Numbered from the stretch's first letter, positions 8,983-18,529 are shown. The stretch: DNA of 64,000 nt from JBCCLJ01 sp039026915 (GCA_039026915.1 JBCCLJ010000010.1:1-64000); one strand, 5' to 3'. Numbers and translations: made by a program. The notes: generated by a model from the sequence alone, not told the origin.

Positions 8983-9858
8983 TCATTCCGGGGGGTCGTG
9001 CGGGGAGCGAGGGCCCCAGGAGCGCACGCCGGGCAGCGTCCGGTAGAGAACCTCGTGGTACACCGAGCGCGGCAGGAGCCGCCTCAGCAGGCTGAAGAAG
9101 TGCGCATCGAGCGTCACCTGCACGCGCAGGGGAGGGCGTCGGCTCTCGATGACCTTGCGGATGCGCCGGGCGATGTTGTGAGGCCGGGTCGGAGAGAGCC
9201 CCATCAAGCGCTCGATGAAGCCTGTCATCGATTCGTAGTGACGGTGGTAGGCGGCGTCTTCGCGCTCCGCCGACGAGAGGCTCTGCGCCGTGTACTGCGT
9301 GCGGGAGAAGCCCTTGGAGTTGATGAAGCCCGGCTCGATCAGAGTGACGCGGAGTCCCCAGGGGCGCACTTCGTACCAGAGCGCCTCGGTGGCGCCCTCC
9401 AGAGCGAACTTCGATGCGCTGTAGACCGCCATCGTCGGCATCGCCATCATGCCGCCGACCGATGAGATGTTGACGATGCGGCCCGCCTGCTTGCGCCGCA
9501 TCGACGGCAGAACGAGCCGCGCCAGGGCCATTGGCGCCAGGAAGTTCACGCCCATCTGATGCAGGCGGTCTTCCTCGCTGACGTGCTCGACGACCGAACG
9601 GATGGCGATGCCGGCGTTGTTGACCAGGACGTCGACGCCGCCCCAGTCGCGCTCGGCCTCTTCGACGAGAGCGCAGCGCTCGTCGTGCGAGGTGACGTCG
9701 AGAGCGCGGAGCCGGATGCGGTCGGAAGGTTCGATGCCGCGTTCCTGGAAGCGGGCGAGCGAGGACCCCCTCGCCGTGAGAATGAGGCGGTAGTCGGTCT
9801 CGAGGAGGTGCTGAGACAGTGCGAAGCCAAGCCCGGTGCTGGCTCCGGTGATGAGCAC
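8983..9858 (-). CDS. Short-chain dehydrogenase/reductase (SDR)
   Basis: A 291-residue classical SDR: cofactor motif TGASTGLG at the extreme N-terminus, NNAG near residue 84, catalytic serine in ISSVGG and YSASK (Tyr-Lys pair) near 150. It would be an NAD(P)H-dependent oxidoreductase of unknown substrate. The only available start is GTG 9858, which makes the protein begin directly at the first beta strand (VLITGAS). It is preceded in frame by TAG (9859-9861) and then by nine more open codons back to GTG 9888. No Shine-Dalgarno site precedes GTG 9858. The true N-terminus may therefore be interrupted (see findings). Confidence 0.8.
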   Translation of the reverse strand: MLITGASTGLGFALSQHLLETDYRLILTARGSSLARFQERGIEPSDRIRLRALDVTSHDERCALVEEAERDWGGVDVLVNNAGIAIRSVVEHVSEEDRLHQMGVNFLAPMALARLVLPSMRRKQAGRIVNISSVGGMMAMPTMAVYSASKFALEGATEALWYEVRPWGLRVTLIEPGFINSKGFSRTQYTAQSLSSAEREDAAYHRHYESMTGFIERLMGLSPTRPHNIARRIRKVIESRRPPLRVQVTLDAHFFSLLRRLLPRSVYHEVLYRTLPGVRSWGPRSPHDPPE

Positions 9859-9927
9859 CTAGCCGTTGCGGGGAACACGTCGGGCCACGGGTCAGTATCC
9901 CATGGGACATTCTGAGCGGCGGCACGC

Positions 9928-9936
9928 TAGAATAGG
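9928..9936 (+). promoter_or_regulatory. Promoter-like TAGAATAGG motif
   Basis: TAGAAT resembles a -10 hexamer and lies 74 bases before the TTG start of the VWA-FHA gene, in the divergent gap from the SDR gene. The same nine bases occur at 49161-49169 upstream of another gene. No convincing -35 element is visible. Confidence 0.25.
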
Positions 9937-10010
9937 GCTTCTGGCGCACGACCGCGCCTCGAATCCCCTCTTTTGCCATCTCTGCTGCTTTGTTTTCTCT
10001 CGAGGAATCG

Positions 10011-11741
10011 TTGAACCCCGGCACCGTCAGAGTCGCTCCAGCACGCCGGTGCGGTGTGCCGGCAGCCCTTGCGGTGACGGCTCTCGCGCTTTTCACCAGC
10101 GTCGCTTCTGCACAGCTGGATCCGCCACAGCGTCTGGCGATCAGCGACGTCGTGCAGAGGGAGACGGCGACGCCGTCCCTGCGCCTCTATCTCGACGTCG
10201 AGACGGACGGTGGCCGCTTCCTCGATGAGATCGAGATGGGGTCCCTGACCGGTACTCTGGGACAAGACGCGCTGCAGATCGGTTCTTCGAAGCCGTTTAC
10301 CAGCAGCGGTGAGGGCGTCGCCTTCATCTTTCTCGTCGACGTCTCGGCCTCCCTGTCGCTCGAGCGCTTCGACGAGATCCGCGCGGCGATCGATTCCTGG
10401 ATCTCGAACCTCGCCCTCAACGACCGCGCTGCGATCCTCGCCTTCGGCGAGCAGAGCGAGTTGATCGTCGATCTCACGCGTGACATCGATGCCCTGCGTG
10501 CCGGTTTGCAAAGCCTGTCTCCGACGGACCGACTGACGCTACTGCACCGTGGACTGGCAGATGCACTCACGCTGAGTCAGCGTCAGGACGAGGATCTGCC
10601 CTCACGCCGTGTGATCGTGTTGCTTTCCGACGGCCGTGACGAGGGCAGTGGCCTGGCGCTCGACGACGTTCTGGAGCGTCTCCGGGACCAGCCGATGCCG
10701 ATCTACGCCATCGGCCACAGCCAGTTCGGCGAGCCCCAACGCTCGCGCGACCTGAACGTGTTGCGTCGCCTCGCTTCGAACTCCGGCGGCGCCTTCTTCG
10801 AGTCGGAACAGACCGCCTTTGCCGAGTCCTACGCATGGATCAGTCGTGCGATCGATCGCGTGCTCATCGTCGACGCAACGTGCCCGAAGTGCGCCCCGGA
10901 CGGTCGGACCTACCGGCTCCAGCTGCGGCTCGAGAAGGACGGGCGCGTGCTCACCGAGGGCACCGAGGTGCGGCTCCTGCCGATGGCCGCCGCCGCTGTC
11001 GCCGACGTGGCCCCGGCCGCTTCGGCTCCCGCCCCCGAGGTCGAGTCAGCGCCCACGGAGGCGCCGACCCCCTCTTCGGATGGACGACTCCGATTCTTGC
11101 CGCTCCTGCTCGGCGCGCTGGCTCTCGCCGCCGTGCTCGCCGTGATCGCCCGGCGCCGCAGGCCGACCGCGCCGGTCGACGGAGAGATCGAGCTCACGCC
11201 TCCGGCCGTCGCGCCCGCCGCGCCGACGGTCGGGACGGCGGCCCCTGCTGCCGCTGCCCCCGCCGAGACGCCGGCCGAGGGTGCACTCGCGGGGGCTGGC
11301 TCGCGTCTGCGCGGCAAGTCGATGGAGGCTGGACGCCTCGCGCCAACGCCCGATTCCCTGCCCGAGGTGAAGCTCCGCCCGCGCGACGAGTTCGACACCG
11401 ACAGCGTGCCGCTCGATCCCGAGCGACCGCTCCGCCGGCGCGTCGTGCGACTCGTCGTCGTGCGCGGTCAGAACAAGGGACGCGAGTACCGGACCGTGCT
11501 GCACGCTCGCGCCGTCGTCGGTACCCGATCGACCTGCGACTGTGTCCTGGCCGGCGAGGAGAACATCGGCAAAGAGCAGTTCGAGCTCGTCCAGCGGGAC
11601 GATCAGGTGTACGTGCAGAACCTCGACGAGCTGAGACCGACGCTGATCAACGGTCTGGCCATGAAGAAGCGTGAGCTGGTGAGCACCGGCGACCTGGTCG
11701 GCACGCAGGACACCATTCTGCGGGTCATGCTCGACGGATGA
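10011..11741 (+). CDS. Membrane-anchored VWA-FHA domain protein
   Basis: A 576-residue protein. I chose TTG 10011 because GAGGA lies four bases upstream; a TTG at 9990 is also open. Order: signal peptide (ALAVTALALFTSVASA), VWA domain (~100-280) with MIDAS DVSAS, a threonine in LTLL and SDGRD, an Ala/Pro-rich linker, one transmembrane helix (~359-380, LPLLLGALALAAVLAVIA), a second Ala/Pro-rich stretch and a C-terminal FHA-like domain (~480-576). The VWA domain should be periplasmic and the FHA domain cytoplasmic, an arrangement that could link envelope binding to phosphothreonine recognition. The stop overlaps the next ATG (ATGA). Confidence 0.85.
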   Translation: MNPGTVRVAPARRCGVPAALAVTALALFTSVASAQLDPPQRLAISDVVQRETATPSLRLYLDVETDGGRFLDEIEMGSLTGTLGQDALQIGSSKPFTSSGEGVAFIFLVDVSASLSLERFDEIRAAIDSWISNLALNDRAAILAFGEQSELIVDLTRDIDALRAGLQSLSPTDRLTLLHRGLADALTLSQRQDEDLPSRRVIVLLSDGRDEGSGLALDDVLERLRDQPMPIYAIGHSQFGEPQRSRDLNVLRRLASNSGGAFFESEQTAFAESYAWISRAIDRVLIVDATCPKCAPDGRTYRLQLRLEKDGRVLTEGTEVRLLPMAAAAVADVAPAASAPAPEVESAPTEAPTPSSDGRLRFLPLLLGALALAAVLAVIARRRRPTAPVDGEIELTPPAVAPAAPTVGTAAPAAAAPAETPAEGALAGAGSRLRGKSMEAGRLAPTPDSLPEVKLRPRDEFDTDSVPLDPERPLRRRVVRLVVVRGQNKGREYRTVLHARAVVGTRSTCDCVLAGEENIGKEQFELVQRDDQVYVQNLDELRPTLINGLAMKKRELVSTGDLVGTQDTILRVMLDG

Positions 11742-12199
11742 CCGAAGGCCAGAGGGCTGCCGAAGCGCTGCAGCGGGCGGGCGAGCTTCTGCCGCAGAGC
11801 TTTCTGGCCGGCGTCGTCGTCGGGGCTCTCTGCCTCCTGTTGGCGCTGTGGCTCCTGCGGCCGCTCGCCTGGAAGCTCTTTTCTTTCGATCGGAGGATTC
11901 GAGCGGTACGGGCGCAGCAGAAGAGCTCCGAGGTGAGGCTCGGGCTTCTGACGGAGACTCTGGCGCCGCTGGCGGAGGCCTTCCCCGTGGAGGTCGGCCG
12001 CGAGGGGACGAGCACGGTCTTCCTCGGTCAGCCGGTCGACTACGTTCACTTCGACCCGGAGGAGGGCGTTACCTTCATCGAGGTGAAGAGCGGAGTCTCG
12101 AAGCTGAGCCCCAAACAAGCCGCCCTGCGTCGCCGCGTAGAACGGGGCGACGTCTTCTGGGAGACTCTCAGAATCGACGGAGCGACCGACGAGCGCTGA
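11738..12199 (+). CDS. Membrane-anchored Holliday-junction-nuclease-like protein (Endonuc_Holl/COG4741 type)
   Basis: A 153-residue protein with one N-terminal transmembrane helix (~22-44, FLAGVVVGALCLLLALWLL), a basic helical region, and a C-terminal part with VDYVHFDPEEGVTFIEVK and SKLSPKQAALR. The latter resembles the family annotated as predicted endonuclease distantly related to archaeal Holliday junction resolvases; the FIEVK motif would supply the E-x-K of a restriction-like fold. Coupled by ATGA to the VWA-FHA gene. Why a nuclease-like domain sits at the membrane is unknown, and catalytic activity is unproven. Confidence 0.72.
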   Translation: MTEGQRAAEALQRAGELLPQSFLAGVVVGALCLLLALWLLRPLAWKLFSFDRRIRAVRAQQKSSEVRLGLLTETLAPLAEAFPVEVGREGTSTVFLGQPVDYVHFDPEEGVTFIEVKSGVSKLSPKQAALRRRVERGDVFWETLRIDGATDER

Positions 12200-12477
12200 G
12201 TGCCACGACCGAGGGAGATGTTCGCTGAGCTGGACTCTCTGGGAAGTCCGCGCTTCACCTTCGAGAAGGGACGGCAGAGCCTCGGTAGCGCCGCCTATGC
12301 CGGGCTCCAGCCGGACGGGAGTGGGGCTGGAGCAAGGCCGCACTCGTCGTCGATTCAGGCGAAGCGCTCCAGGTCGACCCGCTCTACCGCGAGTACTCAG
12401 CAGCGACGAAGCGCACGGACAGCGGCCTTCAGTTCGTCCGTATGGCGACGGTCGCGAACGCTCGCAGGAACTGCGGA
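12200..12477. other. Unassigned stretch with two out-of-phase coding-like segments
   Basis: From GTG 12200 one frame runs with high third-position GC for about 40 codons (MPRPREMFAELDSLGSPRF...). From about 12319 a different frame takes over the coding-like composition (EWGWSKAALVVDSG, ALQVDPLYREYSAATK). The second frame has no stop before running antisense into the downstream VWFA gene. This could be a frameshifted gene remnant or chance in GC-rich DNA. I recognise no family. Confidence 0.3.
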
Positions 12478-15369
12478 CTACTGCAGGCCGGCGACGAAGC
12501 GGATCTTGTACTTCTTGCCGCGCAGGTCGTCGCTGAGCTTGACGCGGATCTCCTCGAGCGCGTTTTCGTCGAGCAACTCTTCGGTCGAAAAGGCGAGCAC
12601 GTACTGGCTGCGGAGCTCGCTGCCGATCTTCCGGTAGGCGGCGTTGACGTCGTCCATCGACGACGGGTAGAAGACGCGGCCGCCGCTGCTCTTGGCGATC
12701 GCCTCGAGATCCGATTTGCGGAAGCTCGGCCGCTCGTCGTCGAAGCCGCCGAGTGCGAGGAAATACACGGGCAGGCCGCTCGCCGCGGCCGTCTGGTAGA
12801 CCCGTCGGTAGGAGAACTGGCTCTGCACGTCGTCACCGTCGGTGAGCAGGACGAGGGCTTTGCGCCCGAGCCCGCGCTCGTAGTGCAGCAGTGCGAAGAG
12901 GATGGAATCGTAGAGCGCCGTCGACCCGCCCGCTCGGAGCGAGCCGAGCGAAGACAGGAGCGAGGTGAGCCGACCCGTGGTGGGATGCGCGAGCCGCGGT
13001 CGGTTGTCGAAGTCGACGAGGAAGGCGCGGTCGATCGGCGTCAGCAGGTCGCTGAGGAAGCGAGCCGCGGCCTTTCGCGTGTCCGGCATCAGGCTGTACA
13101 TGCTGAGCGAGGTGTCGACGACCAGTCCGACCTCGAGACTCGCCTCGTCGGCCACCGCGAAGCGGTCGATGAGGACGGGGTCCCCCTTGCGGCTCACCTC
13201 GAAGGCCTCGGCTTCGAGGCCCTGGACCGGATCGCCGTTCTCGTCGGTCACCACCGCGTAAACCTCGACCAGGTTGACGTCGACGCTCTCGCTGACCGTG
13301 TCGCTGCCGAGGAGCCGGACGTCCTCCAGGAAGGTACCGTCCTTCAAGTAGGCGACGACTCTCACGTAGTCGGCGTCGGCGCGGCCGGGTCCGGGCAGCG
13401 TCGTGCGGTAGGGAGGGCGGGTCAGGGTCGCTCCGAGGGTCTCGTTGCGGTAGATCTCGACGCGGTCGAGGTCAGCGCTCTGTGAGGCCAGGGAGACGCT
13501 CGCTTCGGCGCGCACGCTCTCGTCGCCCTGGAGCTGGACCTCCGTCAGGAAGACGCCCGTGCGCTGCCGGCTCGGGTTGATCTCGATGCGGTCACGAGTC
13601 ATCTCCGAACCCTGGCCGGAGTAGCCGATGGCGACCAGGCTTCGCGGCTGCCCGCTCTGGCCGAGGTCGATGGTGAGGTCGAAGGGACGCTTGGCGTCTT
13701 CGCCGACGAGTTCGCCGTCGAGCTCGAAAGCGACCTTGCGGATCGCCATGTTGGTCAGCAGGATCTTGAATTCGTGCCGGCCCCTGAGGCGGCGGGCACG
13801 CGGTGGCACGATCTTGAGGAGTGACAGGCGCTGCTGTGCGGCGGCGACCTCGGGTCGCGGCTGCGGCTCGCCGATGAGATCGGCCGCCGTTGGCCGCTTC
13901 GGTGATTCGGCGTCGGGCAGCGCCGCGCGGCGTGCGCTGCGGACCACCGGCGGCGGGGAGCCCGCCTCCTCGAGAGTGGCACCGGGAGCTTCGGCCATCA
14001 ACGACTCGTTGCCGACGTCGGCGGTAGCGGCTCCCCAGAGCTTGCCGTCGAGCTGTTCCACGACGACGGTGAGGTCGGCTTCGTCCGGTGCCGTGACGGG
14101 CTGACGATGCACCCAGGCCGTTTCCAGGGGGGAGCCGTTGCCGAAGGCCTGCGTGACGACAGGCTCGGCGTCGAGCTCGCGGCGCACCACCGTGACCCGC
14201 AACACGGCGCTGTCGTCGGGTCTGCCTTCGCCTTCGGGCCACTCGACGAGCGTCTCCAGGAAGGACGAACCGGACTCCGGCTCCAGGTAGCGGCTCGTCA
14301 CCTGCAGGCGCCCTTCCGATTCCCCCTGGCTGAACCGTCGAGCGCGCGAGCGGCTGACGAAACGGGGCGTCACCGTCGTCGCCCAGCGCGGACTGCGAAA
14401 GGACGCTCCGGGTGCGCGGAGATCGAGCGGGTAGGGCTCGTCGATCGGCAGAGCCGCCGTGCGATAACGCAGAGCGCGCACCGACTCGAGCTCGGTGATC
14501 GCGTTCGCCAGCTGACTGCTGTCGGTGATCTCGCGCCCGCCGGTCGCCTCGGCGAGAGTCGAGGAGGTCTGGCCACCCGCCTCGACGATGGGGAAGAGCG
14601 CGAAGCCGGAGGCGGCGAGGGCCCGCTCGAGCCCCTCGCGACGCTCGGCCGTCGTCGACTGCAGGCGTGGTTCGAAACGGACCGAGGCGCGTTCACCGAC
14701 CAGCTCGCGGGCTTGCCGCACGGGATCCGTCGAGGGCGCTCCGATCCACAGCACGGCCACCGGTGCGCTGGAGCCCGCCGAACCTCCTTGCCAGCGTTCC
14801 TCCGACCAGAGGCTGTCGGCGAAGAGGTCTTCCTGCCAGGCGAGCAGCTCTTCCTGCTCGAAGAAGGCGTCGAGTACCTCTGACTCCTCCGGCTCGGATC
14901 CGGGGGCCAGCAGCATTTCCTGGAGCTCTCCGGCGACATCGTTGGCGCCGGCGACGTGGTCGAGAGCGGCCCTTACTTCGGCGGCGTCTCGAGTGGGTTC
15001 GAGCACCTGCTGCACGACCGTTTCGGCGGAGAGCACCTCGACCGTGCCGAGCGCGACCAGACGTTCCGCCGCCTCGGCGGTCCATTCGAGGGCCTGGTCG
15101 AGAAGCTCTGGTGAACTCATCGGCAGGTCGACGTAGACGATGACGCGCCAGCTTCCCTCCGGGGCGACGGCGAGATCGACGACCTCACGCGCGAGGCCCT
15201 GCTCGAGGACCTCCGGCGGTTCGGTTCCGCGATCTCCCCAGATCCAGAGCGTCCGCAGGTCCTGGGCTGCGGACCCGGGCACGGATCCGAACAGGAGCGC
15301 CGACAGCAGTACGAACCCCAGGGCGCGGTTCGCGCCCTGCGATCTCCAGTGACGGCGTTGCGTGCTCAC
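12478..15369 (-). CDS. Secreted VWFA-related Acidobacterial-domain protein (copy 2 of tandem pair)
   Basis: A 963-residue protein starting at GTG 15369, with a signal peptide (residues ~15-36, ending GSAAQ), a long N-terminal region containing a VWA-like fold without a proper MIDAS (VIVYVDLPMSS), Ig-like central domains, and a C-terminal VWA domain with complete MIDAS: DTSLS, the threonine of STALYDS, and TDGDD. The C-terminal arrangement (LVEVYAVVTDENGDPV then FEVSRKGDPV then LEVGLVVDTSLSM) matches the Acidobacterial VWFA family. Only 15 bases separate it from its upstream paralogue, so the two form one operon. Presumed extracellular adhesion or protein-protein interaction role. Confidence 0.88.
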   Translation of the reverse strand: MSTQRRHWRSQGANRALGFVLLSALLFGSVPGSAAQDLRTLWIWGDRGTEPPEVLEQGLAREVVDLAVAPEGSWRVIVYVDLPMSSPELLDQALEWTAEAAERLVALGTVEVLSAETVVQQVLEPTRDAAEVRAALDHVAGANDVAGELQEMLLAPGSEPEESEVLDAFFEQEELLAWQEDLFADSLWSEERWQGGSAGSSAPVAVLWIGAPSTDPVRQARELVGERASVRFEPRLQSTTAERREGLERALAASGFALFPIVEAGGQTSSTLAEATGGREITDSSQLANAITELESVRALRYRTAALPIDEPYPLDLRAPGASFRSPRWATTVTPRFVSRSRARRFSQGESEGRLQVTSRYLEPESGSSFLETLVEWPEGEGRPDDSAVLRVTVVRRELDAEPVVTQAFGNGSPLETAWVHRQPVTAPDEADLTVVVEQLDGKLWGAATADVGNESLMAEAPGATLEEAGSPPPVVRSARRAALPDAESPKRPTAADLIGEPQPRPEVAAAQQRLSLLKIVPPRARRLRGRHEFKILLTNMAIRKVAFELDGELVGEDAKRPFDLTIDLGQSGQPRSLVAIGYSGQGSEMTRDRIEINPSRQRTGVFLTEVQLQGDESVRAEASVSLASQSADLDRVEIYRNETLGATLTRPPYRTTLPGPGRADADYVRVVAYLKDGTFLEDVRLLGSDTVSESVDVNLVEVYAVVTDENGDPVQGLEAEAFEVSRKGDPVLIDRFAVADEASLEVGLVVDTSLSMYSLMPDTRKAAARFLSDLLTPIDRAFLVDFDNRPRLAHPTTGRLTSLLSSLGSLRAGGSTALYDSILFALLHYERGLGRKALVLLTDGDDVQSQFSYRRVYQTAAASGLPVYFLALGGFDDERPSFRKSDLEAIAKSSGGRVFYPSSMDDVNAAYRKIGSELRSQYVLAFSTEELLDENALEEIRVKLSDDLRGKKYKIRFVAGLQ

Positions 15370-15384
15370 TGCCTTGCTCGCTTC

Positions 15385-18267
15385 TCAGTAGAGTTCGCGG
15401 CCTTCGATCGTGCGCGCGCGCAGACCGCGACGCTTCACCTTGACCTCGACGGGACGCCAGAGTGGCCCGCCAGGGGTGAGCGCGGGGTAGTAGGTGAGCA
15501 GGTAATGGGAGCGCAACTCTTCGGAGATCGCCGCGAAGATCGGCTCGAGGTTCTCCGTCGTCGAGACGTAGTAGACCTTGCCGCCGCCGGCGCGGGCCAG
15601 CCGATCCAGCTTGGAGACGAAGGCGCGGCTCGAGAAGCTGCGGCCCTCGGTGCGTGCCGCGGCGTCGTTCACCAGGATCAGATAGATCGGAATGCGGGCT
15701 CGCCGCGCGCGGCGCAGGGCCTTCTCGTAGACGTTCTGGCTGTCTTCGTCGTCGCCGTCGTAGAAGACGACGAGAGACTTGCGCCCGGTGATCCCCTCGA
15801 GCTGATCCATGGACAGCGAGAGAGCACCCCAGACGGCGGTCGTGCCCTGAGGCTCGAGCTCGTCGATCGCCTCCCGCACCTTCTCCAGGTCGCGGGTCGT
15901 CGGCTGACGCAGTGTCGCCTCGGAGCCGAAACCGACGAGGAAGGCGCGGTCCCTCCCGCTCTCGAGGCCGCGCACGAAGCCATTGGCGGCTTCCTGCACC
16001 GCGGGCATGCGGCGAAAGAGGCTGCTCGACGAGTCCATCGCGAGTCCGACGGTCAGCGGCAGATCGCCCGCCATCTCGAAGCTCTCGAGCGCCTGGAGCG
16101 CGCCGTCCTCGGTGATCTCGAAATCGCTCTGTTCGAGGTCGCGTACCGGCTTGCCGTCGCGGTCCGAGGCGACGACGTAGAGCTCGACGAGCTCGACGCC
16201 GATCTGCTCGCCGAAGCCCGGACGGTTCACCAGCAGCACGTCTTCGGCGATGCGGCCGTCGCTGAGTTTGGCTTCGACGCGAAGGAAGCCCTCCGGCTGA
16301 CTTACCGGAATGGGCACCGAGCGGCGGTAGGGCGGTTCGTAGGCAGCGGCGACGCGCCGGTTGTTCCAGTAGAAGTCGACCTCGTCGAGCCGTGAACCGT
16401 TCGGCACTTTGACGCGCGCTTCGACGTCGGTCGGTCCGGCGTGAAGACCTGGTCCCGGCTCGACGATGCGCACCCAGAAAGACTCCGGCGGCTCGTTGAT
16501 GACCAGCCGATCGCGGTCGATCTCGTTGCCGTCGCGATCGAACGCGACGGCGATCAGCTGCGCCGTGCGCCCGGCACGACCGACGTCGATTTTCGCCTTG
16601 AAGGGGCGGGACCTGCGGCGCGCTGCCGGCTTGCCGTTGAGCACGTAGAGAACGCGGCTCACTTCCTCGGTGGTCTCGACTTCGACCTCGACCCTCCCTC
16701 GCAGGACGCCTTCCGGGAGCGGCTTCAGCTGGAGGCGCTCGGCCGGTGCGCTCGTCTCCTCGGTGATCTCGGTCGCGCCGAGTACGTCGACGAAGTCGAC
16801 CAGGGTCGAGCCGGTGCCGCGGTCGCTCTCCACGAACACCGCCGCGGCGTCGGTACCGCGCGGCAGGATGATCTCCGCAGTGTGACGGTAGTACTCGCCC
16901 TGATCAGGGTCGGAGAGCAGGTCTGCGGTAGGCTTCTCCTCGTGCCGGAAGACGACCTCGTCGTCTTGGGTGTGAATGCCGATCGTCAACCGCCAGGGCG
17001 GCGGGAAGTCAGGGGAGATGAGGAGCTCGAGCGTCGCGGCCGAGCGGCCGACCTGCTGCGGGTCGAACTCGATCTGCGAGACCATGTCGATCTCTTCCTC
17101 TTCGATCTCGCCCTTGAGCACGCGCCGAACGGCAAGCTCGGCCAGAGAGCGCGGACGTTCGGTGAGAGCGGCGCGCGAGGCCGAGAGCTTCACGCTGTCG
17201 CTCGTCAGGCGTAGCTCCGACTGGCGCGTCTTGGGCGACTCGTAGGTGACGTCGACGCGGTGCGGTAGCGCCGCAATGAGCTTCTCCAACTCCTCGACGT
17301 CGATGGCCGCCAGAGCGCCTGTGCTCGCAGCGAGCGAGCGAAAGCGCTCGACCGGTGGCTCTTCGAGGCCGACGGGCTGCTCCGGTTCGGGCTCGGGCTC
17401 GTCGCGGTCGCGCGCTCCGAGGCGCAGGCGAAAGCCGATCGGAAGCTCGGGGGACGAGGACGTACTCAGAGCGCGCGAAGCCTCGCTCTCCGAGAGGCCG
17501 ATGGGAAAGACGGACCAGCCGGTGTGCAGTGCGGCTTCCTCGATTTCGGTGGTCGTCGGAGTCTGAAGGCTCAGAGCGGCGAGCGTAGCGTTACTGGTGA
17601 CGTGCGAAAGGTAGAAGTCGAGGGGATCGTTGCCGAGCGCGTCGCTGACCAGCAGGAGCACGCCCTGGCCGCCGCGGCGACCGTTCTCGACCATCCAGTA
17701 GAGGAGCTCGTCGCTCTGAGCGCGAAGCATGGCGATCTCGTCACGTACGGCTTCCTCGGCGAGATCCTGCGGTGCAGCATCGGGGCGACCGAGGGCACTC
17801 AGGAAGGCGCGCCGACGCAGGCGCAGGGCGTCTTCGCCCGCGTCGCTGACGAAGGCTCTCTCGAGCGCCTGCCGAACGAATTCGACGTCCTGGCTCGGCG
17901 GCAGGATGGCGCGGGGCTCCGGGTCCGCCAGGACGATCTCGAACTTGCCGAGCGAAACGAGAGTCTCGACCTGTGAGATCAGGAGGTCACTGATGCGTTG
18001 GATCGTGCCGGGGCGCGAAAGCGAGGCGTCGAGGTAGAGCGTCACACCGCGGTCGCTCGCCGGAGCAACCTCCGTGACCGACGATGTGACGCCGTCGATC
18101 GTCAAGTCGAGATCCGCTGGGCCAAGGCGCTGGGCAGCCGCCGGGCGCTTCTGATCCGGAGTGGCGGTGAGCATGCGCAGCTCGGTCTCCTGGGCCCCGG
18201 CGGACCAGGGGCTCACGCAGCTCAGCGAGACGAGGGCGACGAAGTGGCGAAGGTGTCTGAGGCTCAT
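15385..18267 (-). CDS. Secreted VWFA-related Acidobacterial-domain protein (copy 1 of tandem pair)
   Basis: A 960-residue paralogue of the next gene with the same order: signal peptide (ALVSLSCVSPWSAGAQ), N-terminal VWA-like domain (VTLYLDASLSRPG), Ig-like domains, then LVELYVVASDRDGKPV, FEITEDG and a C-terminal VWA with DSSSS, GTTAVWG and YDGDDED. ATG 18267 fits the signal peptide; the frame is open to 18462 but the extra residues are Pro/Arg-rich and have no signal. A charged stretch with EPEPEPEQP lies near the middle. Likely first gene of a two-gene operon; secreted, ligand unknown. Confidence 0.88.
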   Translation of the reverse strand: MSLRHLRHFVALVSLSCVSPWSAGAQETELRMLTATPDQKRPAAAQRLGPADLDLTIDGVTSSVTEVAPASDRGVTLYLDASLSRPGTIQRISDLLISQVETLVSLGKFEIVLADPEPRAILPPSQDVEFVRQALERAFVSDAGEDALRLRRRAFLSALGRPDAAPQDLAEEAVRDEIAMLRAQSDELLYWMVENGRRGGQGVLLLVSDALGNDPLDFYLSHVTSNATLAALSLQTPTTTEIEEAALHTGWSVFPIGLSESEASRALSTSSSPELPIGFRLRLGARDRDEPEPEPEQPVGLEEPPVERFRSLAASTGALAAIDVEELEKLIAALPHRVDVTYESPKTRQSELRLTSDSVKLSASRAALTERPRSLAELAVRRVLKGEIEEEEIDMVSQIEFDPQQVGRSAATLELLISPDFPPPWRLTIGIHTQDDEVVFRHEEKPTADLLSDPDQGEYYRHTAEIILPRGTDAAAVFVESDRGTGSTLVDFVDVLGATEITEETSAPAERLQLKPLPEGVLRGRVEVEVETTEEVSRVLYVLNGKPAARRRSRPFKAKIDVGRAGRTAQLIAVAFDRDGNEIDRDRLVINEPPESFWVRIVEPGPGLHAGPTDVEARVKVPNGSRLDEVDFYWNNRRVAAAYEPPYRRSVPIPVSQPEGFLRVEAKLSDGRIAEDVLLVNRPGFGEQIGVELVELYVVASDRDGKPVRDLEQSDFEITEDGALQALESFEMAGDLPLTVGLAMDSSSSLFRRMPAVQEAANGFVRGLESGRDRAFLVGFGSEATLRQPTTRDLEKVREAIDELEPQGTTAVWGALSLSMDQLEGITGRKSLVVFYDGDDEDSQNVYEKALRRARRARIPIYLILVNDAAARTEGRSFSSRAFVSKLDRLARAGGGKVYYVSTTENLEPIFAAISEELRSHYLLTYYPALTPGGPLWRPVEVKVKRRGLRARTIEGRELY

Positions 18268-18529
18268 GATCTTCTGTCGGGGTGCGCGGAGACCGGCGGC
18301 CGGCGCTCGGGGCGCCGGAACGTGGGCTTGGAACGGGGTCCCTCGGGGTGGGGAGTCTGGAGATGGGAGGACCAGGATCTTCGGCGTGGGAGACGCTCTG
18401 AGGCCCGGGCGGTGAAGCCGGAGGCGCGGTGCGCAGACGCAAGAAGGCTCACCGTGTCCCAATCGTACTCAGGGCCGTCGGTATTCCCCAAACGCCGCGA
18501 GCGGCGGTCGAAGTCGTCCTCAGGGGCGA

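Noticed and set aside
9859..9861. Amber codon as pyrrolysine
   Set aside because: The position is before the fold begins and no methyltransferase-like context exists; a point mutation or downstream start is simpler.
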